Shown here piece after piece: positions 1 to 6,197 of a stretch of 9,838 bases of DNA (position 1 is its first letter; each line of letters opens with the position of its first letter). Below the pieces are notes generated by a model. The model saw nothing but the letters and a program-made list of their open reading frames with translations, made no database searches and was not told where the DNA came from. Source of the DNA: Clostridia bacterium (GTDB lineage Bacteria > Bacillota > Clostridia > Lachnospirales > Cellulosilyticaceae); assembly GCA_029256345.1 (NCBI GenBank), contig JAQSYC010000061.1, positions 1 to 9,838 on the forward strand, written 5' to 3'. The position numbers and the translations under genes are program-made.

Positions 1-174
1 TGAAGTCAAATCACCGTTTTTTAAAATCCACCTCCTGATATCACCATCCGTAATGATACCCATTAGCTTTTTATCTTCTACAACAATAAGAATTTTTTTT
101 GCCGTCTGATCCAATTTTGCAATGGCGTCCCTAATAGCCATATCTTTAGTCACAAGAAATTTACCAACCTCCAT
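1..174 (-). CDS. CBS-domain protein, N-terminal part, probable sugar-1-phosphate nucleotidyltransferase (runs off window)
   Basis: Only the first 58 residues are present; the gene continues past base 1. The ATG at 174-172 is preceded by AAGAAGG six bases upstream and lies 22 bases after the legC stop, so it is probably co-transcribed with legC. The visible part is a CBS motif: MEVGKFLVTKDMAIRDAI, then KKILIVVEDKKLMGIITDGD followed by IRRW. This is the typical strand-helix pattern ending in GIITDGDIRR. In legionaminic acid clusters, genes of this kind (PtmE type) encode an N-terminal CBS pair fused to a nucleotidyltransferase domain that activates glucosamine-1-phosphate, in Campylobacter as the GDP sugar. 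The transferase domain is outside the window, so that assignment rests on gene order. An arabinose-phosphate isomerase or a stand-alone CBS protein cannot be excluded. Confidence 0.75.
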   Translation of the reverse strand, partial: MEVGKFLVTKDMAIRDAIAKLDQTAKKILIVVEDKKLMGIITDGDIRRWILKNGDLTS

Positions 175-196
175 ATCTATCCTTCTTTCTCATCTG

Positions 197-1345
197 CTAT
201 AACTGTTCTAGAACTCCTGTGATATAGGCAATCTCTTCAATTGTCAGATTGACACTACAAGGTATATTTAAAATATGCTTCACATACTGAGGAGCCTTTT
301 CTATGCAATAGGCTTGATTTTTAACATACATCTTCTGAGTGTGAATCAGCTGCCATATCGGCCTTGTTTCAACCTGTTTTTCTTTTAATTTCTCCAACAC
401 TACATCCCTTGTTAATGTCTCTTTTTGGATATATAAAGCATAAAACCAGTGATTGTTCCGTGCTTTTGGATTATATCTAAGAAGCTTAAATCCACTGCTC
501 TTTTTTATCTGACCTTCATAGAAGTGATAGTTTTTTATTTTGGCCACTATAAAGTTTTCTAAAACTTCCAACTGTGCAACGCCTAAAGCTGCTTGTAAAT
601 TTGTCATTCTGTAATTGTATCCTATTTGATTGTGAATATAATAAAGTTGATCATCTTTAGCCTGAGCCGAAAGATACTTTCCCTCGTCAAGTAGCCTAGG
701 CTCTCTTGCTACCAACATGCCGCCGCCACCGGTTGTTATAATTTTATTCCCATTAAAAGAATAAGCTCCAAAATCCCCTATAGTGCCTGCATATCTGCCT
801 GTATATCTACCTTCTGTGTAGTGCGTTCCTAAGGCTTCTGTCGCATCTTCTATCAACTTAATACCATATTTTTGAGTTAAGTCATATAGCCGCTCTACAT
901 CCGCCATATTGCCAAACACATGCACCACAACAACCGCCTTAATGAAACGTTTTGTAAGCTTATTAACAAGTCCCTTTTGTGTTACCTTACAATGGTCTTT
1001 TAAGAACGCCTCTACTTTGTCACAATCTATATTCAATGTCTCATCACAATCCATAAATATAGGCTGTGCACCTAAATATCTGACCGGATTAACCGCTGCT
1101 ATAAATGTGAGCGTCGGCACAATAACCTCATCCTGCTCTGTTACTCTCGAAAGCCTCAGAGCTAAGTGCAGCGCTGCCGTGCCACTTTGGCAAGCTACTG
1201 CCCCCTCTATATTTAAATAAGCCATCATATCTTTTTCAAACTTTGTGACGTACCCCCCAGCTGTAGATACCCAGCCATTTTGAAGGGCCTCTGTTACATA
1301 CTTGATTTCATTGCCTTTTAGATGAGGAACAGATAACGGAATCAT
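197..1345 (-). CDS. legC: DegT/DnrJ/EryC1-family PLP aminotransferase, LegC-like (nonulosonic acid synthesis)
   Basis: This 382-residue protein probably transfers an amino group from glutamate to C4 of the 4-keto-6-deoxy sugar nucleotide made by the dehydratase encoded just upstream. That is the second step from (GDP- or UDP-) GlcNAc toward legionaminic acid. The fold-type I aminotransferase signature is complete: ACQSGTAALHLAL near 51-63 for phosphate binding, IEDATEALG with Asp167 for the PLP ring nitrogen, and AYSFNGNKIITTGGGGML with the PLP-binding Lys at 201. The C-terminal half keeps GYNYRMTNLQAALGVAQLE. The start is ATG at 1345-1343 because AAGGGGG lies five bases upstream. The frame is open further upstream, but that part overlaps the end of legB and lacks a ribosome site. 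The gap to the legB stop is 10 bases and the Shine-Dalgarno overlaps that stop, so translation is likely coupled. LegC is chosen over PseC or generic DegT because of the LegB-type partner and CBS neighbour. The exact nucleotide carrier cannot be read from the sequence. Confidence 0.87.
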   Translation of the reverse strand: MIPLSVPHLKGNEIKYVTEALQNGWVSTAGGYVTKFEKDMMAYLNIEGAVACQSGTAALHLALRLSRVTEQDEVIVPTLTFIAAVNPVRYLGAQPIFMDCDETLNIDCDKVEAFLKDHCKVTQKGLVNKLTKRFIKAVVVVHVFGNMADVERLYDLTQKYGIKLIEDATEALGTHYTEGRYTGRYAGTIGDFGAYSFNGNKIITTGGGGMLVAREPRLLDEGKYLSAQAKDDQLYYIHNQIGYNYRMTNLQAALGVAQLEVLENFIVAKIKNYHFYEGQIKKSSGFKLLRYNPKARNNHWFYALYIQKETLTRDVVLEKLKEKQVETRPIWQLIHTQKMYVKNQAYCIEKAPQYVKHILNIPCSVNLTIEEIAYITGVLEQL

Positions 1346-1355
1346 AGTTTCCCCC

Positions 1356-2336
1356 TTAGATATTGTATCTATCTGATTTATAGTTATTGAGATGACTTCC
1401 CATCCACTGGATTGTTTCCTTAAGTCCCTCTTCAAAAGAATAGAGGGGCTGCCACTTTGTAAGGGTTGTGATTTTTTGATTTGAGCCTAATAGTCTCGTA
1501 ACTTCACTGTTTTGTGGTCTAAGTCTCTCTTCATCACATCGTATTTGTGCCTTTGGATTAATTTGTCTGATAAGCTCCTGTGCCAGCTGACCAATGGTTA
1601 TTTCCTTTCCACTGGCAATATTAATTTCTTCTCCAATTGTGTTCTGACACTGTGCTATTTCTATAAACCCATTGACAGTGTCTTTAACATAGTTGAAATC
1701 TCTTGTAGGTGTGAGGCTCCCAAGTTTTATCTCTTCCATTCCCGCTAATAACTGCATGATAATAGTGGGTATAACAGCTCTTGCTGACTGCCTTGGCCCA
1801 TAGGTATTAAACGGGCGGACGATTGTGATAGGCATTTCAAAACTTTTATAAAAAGATTCTGCTAACCGGTCGGCGCCTATCTTTGTGGCTGAGTAGGGTG
1901 ACTGCCCCTGTAAGGGATGCCTTTCATCAATAGGAACATATTGCGCACTTCCATATACTTCTGAGGTGGAAGTAATGAGTATTCTACTGATTTTTGAGTT
2001 TCTGGCGCCCTGCAACACATTAAGCGTTCCTTTTATATTGGTATCTACATAGGCATCTGGCGAGTGATAACTAAAAGGTATGGCTATAAGTGCTGCCAGA
2101 TGATAAACTTCCTCTATATTTTTCATGGCCTTCCTGACGCCATTTGGATCTCTGATATCCCCACTAAATACCTCTATCTGTTCTTTGATTTCTTTAGGCA
2201 ATGTGTCAAGCCATCCCCATGAATTAAAGGAATTATAATATACAAAAGCTCTTACCCCGTATCCTCTTTTTAGAAGTTCTTCTGTTAAATGACTACCTAT
2301 AAAGCCGTCCGCTCCTGTCACTAATACCTTTTTCAT
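1356..2336 (-). CDS. legB: NAD-dependent sugar-nucleotide 4,6-dehydratase, LegB-like (extended SDR)
   Basis: This 326-residue extended short-chain dehydrogenase probably converts GDP- or UDP-GlcNAc to the 4-keto-6-deoxy intermediate that LegC then aminates. The Rossmann motif GADGFIGSHL starts at Gly8. The active-site segment ITSTSEVYGS (121-130) carries the Thr and acidic residue of dehydratases. The catalytic pair of the YxxxK motif is Tyr148 and Lys152 in SPYSATKIGAD. RPFNTYGPRQSARAVIP is typical of LegB-like NAD-dependent epimerase/dehydratases. The ATG at 2336-2334 is chosen because AGGGGAG sits eight bases upstream. An ATG at 2354 in the same frame lacks a ribosome site, since that Shine-Dalgarno lies inside the extension. 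The gene begins about 28 bases after a strong terminator, so it either relies on read-through from the small-protein operon or has a promoter inside the preceding gene. A dTDP-glucose dehydratase or UDP-GlcNAc C4 epimerase is less likely given the partner gene. Confidence 0.87.
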   Translation of the reverse strand: MKKVLVTGADGFIGSHLTEELLKRGYGVRAFVYYNSFNSWGWLDTLPKEIKEQIEVFSGDIRDPNGVRKAMKNIEEVYHLAALIAIPFSYHSPDAYVDTNIKGTLNVLQGARNSKISRILITSTSEVYGSAQYVPIDERHPLQGQSPYSATKIGADRLAESFYKSFEMPITIVRPFNTYGPRQSARAVIPTIIMQLLAGMEEIKLGSLTPTRDFNYVKDTVNGFIEIAQCQNTIGEEINIASGKEITIGQLAQELIRQINPKAQIRCDEERLRPQNSEVTRLLGSNQKITTLTKWQPLYSFEEGLKETIQWMGSHLNNYKSDRYNI

Positions 2337-2360
2337 ACCAGCTTCTCCCCTCATTCATGA

Positions 2361-2398
2361 TAGTAAAAAAGAAACTGTAGGCAGTTTCTTTTTTATTA
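2361..2398 (-). terminator. Rho-independent terminator after S6, ahead of legB
   Basis: AAAAAAGAAACTG (2365-2377) pairs perfectly with CAGTTTCTTTTTT (2382-2394) around a four-base loop, giving 13 base pairs that extend weakly outward. Both flanks are A or T runs, so it could work in both directions. In the transcribed (minus) direction it starts directly after the S6 stop and ends about 28 bases before the legB ATG, leaving little room for a new promoter. Confidence 0.88.
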
Positions 2399-2674
2399 TC
2401 ACTCCATATTAATCTTATAAGTCTGATAGTCTCTGCCGCTATACTGGTTATCAAAGACCTTTATCTTATAAGATTTTGTTCTATCCTCAATATAAAAACA
2501 GAATTCCCCATAACAATTAGTTGTTGTATCATTCAAATGGATTCCTCTGCGCCTACAAGGATCAAGCTGTTCTAGAATAACAATGGCTTTTTGCACAGGC
2601 GTACCATCTTTATAATAAACATATCCCTTGAATAATACCCTATCTATAGCAGACCCCTTATCATATCGGCTCAT
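2399..2674 (-). CDS. Small beta-sandwich protein S6 (carboxypeptidase regulatory-like family)
   Basis: A 91-residue protein of unknown function and the last gene of the small-protein operon. The ATG at 2674-2672 has AAGGAG six bases upstream, and the gap from S5 is 31 bases. The core reads RVLFKGYVYYKDGTPVQKAI, then VILEQLD, then TTTNCYGEFCFYIED and YKIKVFDNQY. This is the pattern h-x-G-x-h-x-x-x-x-G-x-P-h-x-x-A followed by T-x-x-x-G-x-[YF], shared with S1, S2, S4 and S5 and typical of CarboxypepD_reg-like or transthyretin-like seven-strand sandwiches. Compared with its siblings it has only a short N-terminal segment and a longer tail, GRDYQTYKINME. It has three Cys (in DPCRRR and NCYGEFCFY). 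No signal peptide or membrane segment is visible. The fold is fairly clear; the role is inferred only from its neighbours. Confidence 0.8.
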   Translation of the reverse strand: MSRYDKGSAIDRVLFKGYVYYKDGTPVQKAIVILEQLDPCRRRGIHLNDTTTNCYGEFCFYIEDRTKSYKIKVFDNQYSGRDYQTYKINME

Positions 2675-2705
2675 AATTGTCTCCTTGCTGTATCATTGAC
2701 TCCAA

Positions 2706-3011
2706 TCAGCACAGTATAGGTTCGTAAACATCCAATAGATAATCTCTATAATCACTTTTCTCTAAAAGTATTGCAAACTCTCCTTTTTGATTCGTGACGG
2801 CATAACCTACGTTTTCTGTGTTCCTTATGCCAGATGCCTCAATCACTTCTCGAATCACAATAACAGCATTTTCAACAGGCATACACTGTGTATCTAAAAT
2901 AGTGCCAGTTAATACTATCCTTTCATACTTATTTAGTATAATCTTTTTTTGTATAACTTTACGATTTTGCAGTTCCTGAGGTGTAATAACAATCTCTCTA
3001 TAACCATTCAC
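2706..3011 (-). CDS. Small beta-sandwich protein S5 (carboxypeptidase regulatory-like family)
   Basis: A 101-residue protein. It starts with GTG at 3011-3009, supported by GGGAGGGG six bases upstream; an ATG four bases inside is out of frame. After an N-terminal strand (YREIVITP) and a lysine-rich link comes the family core: RIVLTGTILDTQCMPVENAV, then IVIREVIEASG, then GYAVTNQKGEFAILLEKSDY and LLDVYEPILC. The TG-x-h-x-D-x-x-x-x-P-V-x-x-A and T-N-x-x-G-E-F blocks align with S2, S4 and S6. It ends in Cys. It lies 21 bases downstream of S4 and 31 upstream of S6, so it belongs to the same operon. There is no signal peptide. Its function is unknown; membership of a surface or coat structure is inferred from the nearby Maf and legionaminic genes. 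Confidence 0.8.
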   Translation of the reverse strand: MNGYREIVITPQELQNRKVIQKKIILNKYERIVLTGTILDTQCMPVENAVIVIREVIEASGIRNTENVGYAVTNQKGEFAILLEKSDYRDYLLDVYEPILC

Positions 3012-3032
3012 TATTTTCCCCTCCCTTATTTT

Positions 3033-3332
3033 TTATAACAAAGGAGCATATACTGTTATCTCATATCTCATCCAAGGTAATGCTTCAATAGCAAATAAGT
3101 ATTCTCCCTTTGCATCAGTGAAACAATACCCCAATATACTCTTTGCATGATTTTTATTGCTAATTTCAGTTAATTTCAGTGCAGCACCAACACTTGGCTG
3201 CTGTTTTTGGTCATAGACAATACCCTTTATAATCTGAAGACATCTACAGTTTAACACAACCTCTAGTTGATAATGTGTATTCACTTTTAGCTGTCTGCCT
3301 TTTAATAGGATAGAAGGCCTCTTGCCATTCAT
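3033..3332 (-). CDS. Small beta-sandwich protein S4 (carboxypeptidase regulatory-like family)
   Basis: A 99-residue protein. Its ATG at 3332-3330 overlaps the S3 stop as ATGA, with AGG just inside the end of S3, so translation is probably coupled to S3. An N-terminal strand RPSILLKG resembles PSVIVSG of S2. The core follows: LQIIKGIVYDQKQQPSVGAA, then LKLTEIS, then GYCFTDAKGEYLFAIEA and YEITVYAPLL. The KGIVY block is identical in S2, which makes these two the closest pair. It carries a CxC pair (Cys29 and Cys31) before the core and Cys70 in the second half. It has no signal peptide and no membrane segment. The fold call rests on the shared motif spacing; the role is unknown. Confidence 0.82.
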   Translation of the reverse strand: MNGKRPSILLKGRQLKVNTHYQLEVVLNCRCLQIIKGIVYDQKQQPSVGAALKLTEISNKNHAKSILGYCFTDAKGEYLFAIEALPWMRYEITVYAPLL

Positions 3333-3505
3333 GTCGCCTCATTACTTTCTTCCAGTTGTTCTTGGGTATAAATGGTTACATTTAATTCCTGATTGGACTT
3401 TGTCTCATCGGCGGATATGATCTGACCCCCCTGTTCTTTTCCATTAATAACCAGTTTATTAATCTTAACTTCTTTATATGTTTTCCCTTCAATCTCTATA
3501 GTCAT
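3329..3505 (-). CDS. Small protein S3, 58 residues, unknown
   Basis: A short gene that fills the gap between maf and S4. The ATG at 3505-3503 has AAGGAG seven bases upstream. The frame is MTIEIEGKTYKEVKI, NKLVINGKEQGGQI, ISADETKSNQELNV and TIYTQEQLEESNEAT, ending in a TGA that overlaps the S4 ATG (ATGA). The good ribosome site, the overlap with S4 and the 40-base spacing from maf support a real gene. The first half alternates hydrophobic and polar residues like a beta hairpin; the tail is acidic. It has no Cys, no signal peptide and no membrane segment, and it lacks the G-x-P-x-x-A and T-x-x-x-G-x-[YF] motifs of its neighbours. I do not recognise a family. Its coupling to S4 suggests they are made in fixed ratio and may be partners. 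Confidence 0.75.
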   Translation of the reverse strand: MTIEIEGKTYKEVKINKLVINGKEQGGQIISADETKSNQELNVTIYTQEQLEESNEAT

Positions 3506-3545
3506 AAAGCCTATCTCCTTACCTCATATCTACTTCTAATATATG

Positions 3546-5264
3546 CTATTTATAGAATTCCGTTACTGTTTCTCCTGCCAGCTCCTGCACCTCTTCCAAC
3601 ATGATTTGCATCTGTTGAAAGTAACTTTTGAAAGCTACAGCCTGATGCTGAAGGTCTGATGTAAGTTTGTCATATTCTTTGGCTGACATTTTAAAGGCCT
3701 TTTCTTTGATGTCATATTTAAAGCAGCTGATATATCCCCCTAGATACTGACTTTTTACATCATTTTCAAACGCTCGTACTATTTGAACAATATATAATAT
3801 TTTTTGTAGGTCCATATCGTCTTCTGCTACATCTACTAAGCATTTATTTTCTCCTTGGGAAATAATTTGTTCACATAATTCTAACCCTTGCTGTGCTTTT
3901 ATACTATACTTGTCTAGATAGTCCATTATACTTTCTATTATCTCTAAGCTATTAATATCTATAGATTTATGAGCATAACACGGCTTTTTGGGCGTGTTAA
4001 ATACATCTTCTTCAAATACCTGTAAAAGCTCCTTATGTGCAGCCCCTTGAATAGCTGCTCCATAAGAACAGTTAATGAATTCCACCTCGCTGATTTGATT
4101 ATAAATTTCTATATACTCCTCTAATTTTTTTTTGAAGTGATTTAAAGTGCTAGTGGTTCTTATTAGATTTCCTCTTATATCCTTAACCATTGTATTGGCT
4201 GTATAATCTAACGTTTTGTCATAGTCACAAATAACTGTATCTGAATGGTGTTTATCATACGTATAGCCCAAATCCTGCCCTATGAATAAAATAGGGGAGC
4301 ACCCTAGCATATTTGCTATGTCCACACAGGAATGAGCCACAGACCCTCCAAAATAAACGCCTCTTAATGCCTCCAATGACTCTACTGTTTTAGAAAACAG
4401 GGAGGCTATATAAATTTTTTCACCCTTATAGGCCCTAACCAGATATCTGTTGCTGTATTCATAAAAGACGAGCGGCACATCTAATTCCAGATAATCCTTC
4501 ATCATTTCATAGTTAGCGTCTACTGGATCTACTGACACAATCATATCTGGTATAATCCCATTTTTTATCAATGCCCCAACTGTCCGTCCCCCGCTAATAA
4601 TAAAATAGTTTTTTAGCTTTTCTTTATTTGCCAACATATCTTTAATGTTTTGATCCAAAGAGGGTCCAGCCGATACAATGAGAGCTGGTATCTTTTGATT
4701 TGCAGCAATACAGTGATGGATGGGCGTACACTGATTTAAAATTTTAAGATTAGCCAACATATTTTGGATAAATACTTTTTTAAATCTATGGGCCAATCCC
4801 AGTTGTGAACAGGCATTGATGTAGCTCCAGTCCAGATTTTCCACTAGCTCATTATACTCTTCTTCATAAACCTGGCTATAGTTTCCAAATCCATGAAAAT
4901 AAAGATTATTAAAATTCATACTATTAATTATTTCGTTGAAAATCACTTTTACCTGCTGACGGTCATAAAGAACCACTTGAATATTTTTTACTATTGATCC
5001 GCTATATTTACTATAAATCTCTGCATTAGGTTCAAAAATAACAACTCTATTTTTACTACATAACTTTTCAGATAATGCTTTAAGATAACTTCCTGTATCT
5101 AGACCAAATATAAAGATCACTGAGTCATACTTGATATCCTCTAATGTTTTTAGTAACCCCTCTATAGCCCTTTGATATTCAAGCTTATCTGCCAAATCAT
5201 AAGAAATTCGTCCTTTTTTGACTTTATAGACAGTATAACCGTCTGCTGTCCTATATTTTCTCAT
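3546..5264 (-). CDS. Maf-type motility-associated glycosyltransferase (MAF_flag10/DUF115)
   Basis: A 572-residue protein of the motility-associated factor family. In Campylobacter, Helicobacter, Aeromonas and some Gram-positive bacteria these transfer nonulosonic acids (pseudaminic or legionaminic) to Ser/Thr of flagellin in the cytoplasm before export. The N-terminal region (about 45-125) has a Rossmann-like DSVIFIFGLDTGSYL and RVVIFEPN. The central MAF/DUF115 core carries PALIVSAGPSLDQN (about 193-206), IISGGRTVGALIKNGIIPD (222-240) with MIVSVDP after it, GGSVAHSCVDIANMLG (306-321) and ILFIGQDLGYT (325-335). The last 170 or so residues are helical. No signal peptide or membrane segment is seen. 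The ATG at 5264 has AAGGGGG four bases upstream and lies 13 bases after the S2 stop. It is embedded among small beta-sandwich genes and followed by legB-legC. No flagellin or flagellar gene is in the window, so the acceptor could be a neighbour rather than flagellin. The donor sugar is inferred from the leg genes. Confidence 0.92.
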   Translation of the reverse strand: MRKYRTADGYTVYKVKKGRISYDLADKLEYQRAIEGLLKTLEDIKYDSVIFIFGLDTGSYLKALSEKLCSKNRVVIFEPNAEIYSKYSGSIVKNIQVVLYDRQQVKVIFNEIINSMNFNNLYFHGFGNYSQVYEEEYNELVENLDWSYINACSQLGLAHRFKKVFIQNMLANLKILNQCTPIHHCIAANQKIPALIVSAGPSLDQNIKDMLANKEKLKNYFIISGGRTVGALIKNGIIPDMIVSVDPVDANYEMMKDYLELDVPLVFYEYSNRYLVRAYKGEKIYIASLFSKTVESLEALRGVYFGGSVAHSCVDIANMLGCSPILFIGQDLGYTYDKHHSDTVICDYDKTLDYTANTMVKDIRGNLIRTTSTLNHFKKKLEEYIEIYNQISEVEFINCSYGAAIQGAAHKELLQVFEEDVFNTPKKPCYAHKSIDINSLEIIESIMDYLDKYSIKAQQGLELCEQIISQGENKCLVDVAEDDMDLQKILYIVQIVRAFENDVKSQYLGGYISCFKYDIKEKAFKMSAKEYDKLTSDLQHQAVAFKSYFQQMQIMLEEVQELAGETVTEFYK

Positions 5265-5277
5265 AATGCCCCCTTAC

Positions 5278-5601
5278 TCAATCTGTCGACCGCTTTAAGC
5301 AATATAGAGCCGAATAAGCTACCAGCTTGTAATCATATGGCACACACCTCGGTAATGTTATCCCATATGAGCCTTCTTCATTGGTAAATGTTACCCCTAT
5401 GGATCTTTCCTCTTCTGGATAGACACTCTTATCTATTTTTAAGACTTCAACTGCTGCATGGGGTAAAGGTTCGCCCTTTGGACTATACACAATACCTTTT
5501 AATAAAATATAGGGATTAGCCGGTAAAGTCATATCAATTTCTAGAATTTCACAGCAAATCACTTTACAACCCGATACGATTACAGATGGTAATGTGTACA
5601 C
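5278..5601 (-). CDS. Small Cys-rich beta-sandwich protein S2 (carboxypeptidase regulatory-like family)
   Basis: A 107-residue protein. I place the start at GTG 5601-5599 because AGGAGG lies seven bases upstream. The frame is open to an ATG at 5631, but that start has no ribosome site and would put this Shine-Dalgarno inside the gene. The N-terminal strand PSVIVSGCKVICCEILEID holds three Cys (12, 16, 17), then comes the core PYILLKGIVYSPKGEPLPHA, AVEVLKID, VTFTNEEGSYGITLP and YKLVAYS. The KGIVY, G-x-P-x-x-A-A and T-N-x-x-G-x-Y blocks match S4, S5 and S1. Two more Cys lie near the end, five in all, unusual for so small a protein without a metal motif and suggestive of disulfides or metal after export. 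There is no cleavable signal peptide. It is the first gene after the S1 terminator and is 13 bases from maf, so it is co-transcribed with maf. Confidence 0.82.
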   Translation of the reverse strand: MYTLPSVIVSGCKVICCEILEIDMTLPANPYILLKGIVYSPKGEPLPHAAVEVLKIDKSVYPEEERSIGVTFTNEEGSYGITLPRCVPYDYKLVAYSALYCLKRSTD

Positions 5602-5647
5602 CTTTCTTCCTCCTATCCCAAAATTTAACATGTCTGCATTTTAAAAA

Positions 5648-5680
5648 ACTTATCTTATATATAGCTCATATAAGATAAGT
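5648..5680 (-). terminator. Hairpin terminator between S1 and S2
   Basis: ACTTATCTTATAT (5648-5660) and ATATAAGATAAGT (5668-5680) form a perfect 13-base-pair stem with a seven-base loop. In the minus direction it is followed by a T run (5647-5643). It lies about 23 bases after the S1 stop. The stem is very A+T-rich, so termination may be partial. No convincing promoter is seen between it and S2, which implies read-through supplies maf and the other small genes. Confidence 0.75.
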
Positions 5681-5703
5681 ATCTACTGTGAACTCTTTAA
5701 AAA

Positions 5704-5991
5704 CTAGTTATCATAGAATTTCACAGTAATGGCTACCCCAGCCCTGCAAGTAATACCGTATATTCCTTCGTCGTCACTAAATGTCATACGGGTAGCTGGT
5801 CCTGTAGTGGCTGCAGTACTTTCCCATACTTGAACCGCTCCGCTTGCCAATGGGCTTCCTGATACGTCTAAAGCTGTTCCTTTTAATAAAAATAATCCCC
5901 AAGTGCTTGCTGTAATATCCCTAGATACTACCGTACCTGATATTGCTGCTGCTGATAACAAAGTTGCTGTGCCTGGTCTGTAATTAGCCAT
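5704..5991 (-). CDS. Small Ala/Thr/Ser-rich beta-sandwich protein S1, putative main subunit
   Basis: A 95-residue protein starting at ATG 5991-5989 with AAGGGGG nine bases upstream. The N-terminal 35 residues (MANYRPGTATLLSAAAISGT and on through VVSRDITAST) are rich in Ala, Ser and Thr. The family core follows: LFLLKGTALDVSGSPLASGA, VQVWEST, MTFSDDEGIYGITCRAG and VAITVKFYDN. The LKG, G-x-P-h-x-x-A and T-F-x-x-x-x-G-x-Y-G-I-T blocks match S2 (both have YGIT). It has one Cys and no signal peptide or membrane helix. It is the first gene of the block, has its own near-consensus promoter and is followed at once by a terminator. Its codons lean to GCA, GTA, GGA, ACA and TTA, and the gene is visibly richer in G+C than its neighbours. 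These signs fit high expression, hence a structural protein. The Ser/Thr-rich segment is a plausible acceptor for Maf, which is inference. The function is not known. Confidence 0.82.
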   Translation of the reverse strand: MANYRPGTATLLSAAAISGTVVSRDITASTWGLFLLKGTALDVSGSPLASGAVQVWESTAATTGPATRMTFSDDEGIYGITCRAGVAITVKFYDN

Positions 5992-6042
5992 TTTTATTTC
6001 CCCCTTAGTGAGTATAGAAGACTTGTTTCTCTTCTTAAATAT

Positions 6043-6071
6043 AGTATGCTAGTTCCCTCTAAACGTGTCAA
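6043..6071 (-). promoter_or_regulatory. Sigma-A promoter of S1 and the small-protein/maf operon
   Basis: On the minus strand TTGACA (6071-6066) is a perfect -35 box. A 17-base spacer leads to CATACT (6048-6043), a 4/6 match to the -10 box; TACTAT two bases further is an alternative. The start of transcription would fall near 6036, giving an untranslated leader of about 45 bases before the S1 ribosome site. No flagellar sigma-28 type sequence was seen. Confidence 0.6.
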
Positions 6072-6130
6072 ATTTTGCCCTTTTATGCTTTCTATGAGTA
6101 AGTGATATCCCTCTCTTTAAAGGCTTATTC

Positions 6131-6178
6131 AAAAAATAACTATAGCTTTTCCTCCTCAGAGAATCACTATAGTTATTT
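6131..6178 (-). terminator. Rho-independent terminator after the MscS gene
   Basis: AAATAACTATAG (6134-6145) pairs with CTATAGTTATTT (6167-6178), 12 base pairs around a 21-base loop. In the minus direction the stem ends in a T run at 6136-6131. It begins about 20 bases after the channel gene stop and separates msrAB-mscS from the S1 promoter. Confidence 0.82.
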
Positions 6179-6197
6179 GATGTACATCCTTAAAAAC

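Noticed and set aside
909..1220. Open frame on the plus strand opposite legC
   Set aside because: It lies wholly inside a well-supported aminotransferase gene on the other strand, has Cys/Thr-rich nonsense-like composition and no ribosome site.
3161..3180. Tandem repeat of TAATTTCAGT, two perfect copies
   Set aside because: Only two 10-base copies inside the S4 coding sequence; the unit is not a multiple of three and the reading frame is intact, so it is likely chance or a minor slippage remnant.
5704..5991. S1 as a phage tail or head decoration protein
   Set aside because: Small Ig-like decoration proteins exist in phages, but no other phage gene is nearby and the neighbours are glycosylation enzymes.
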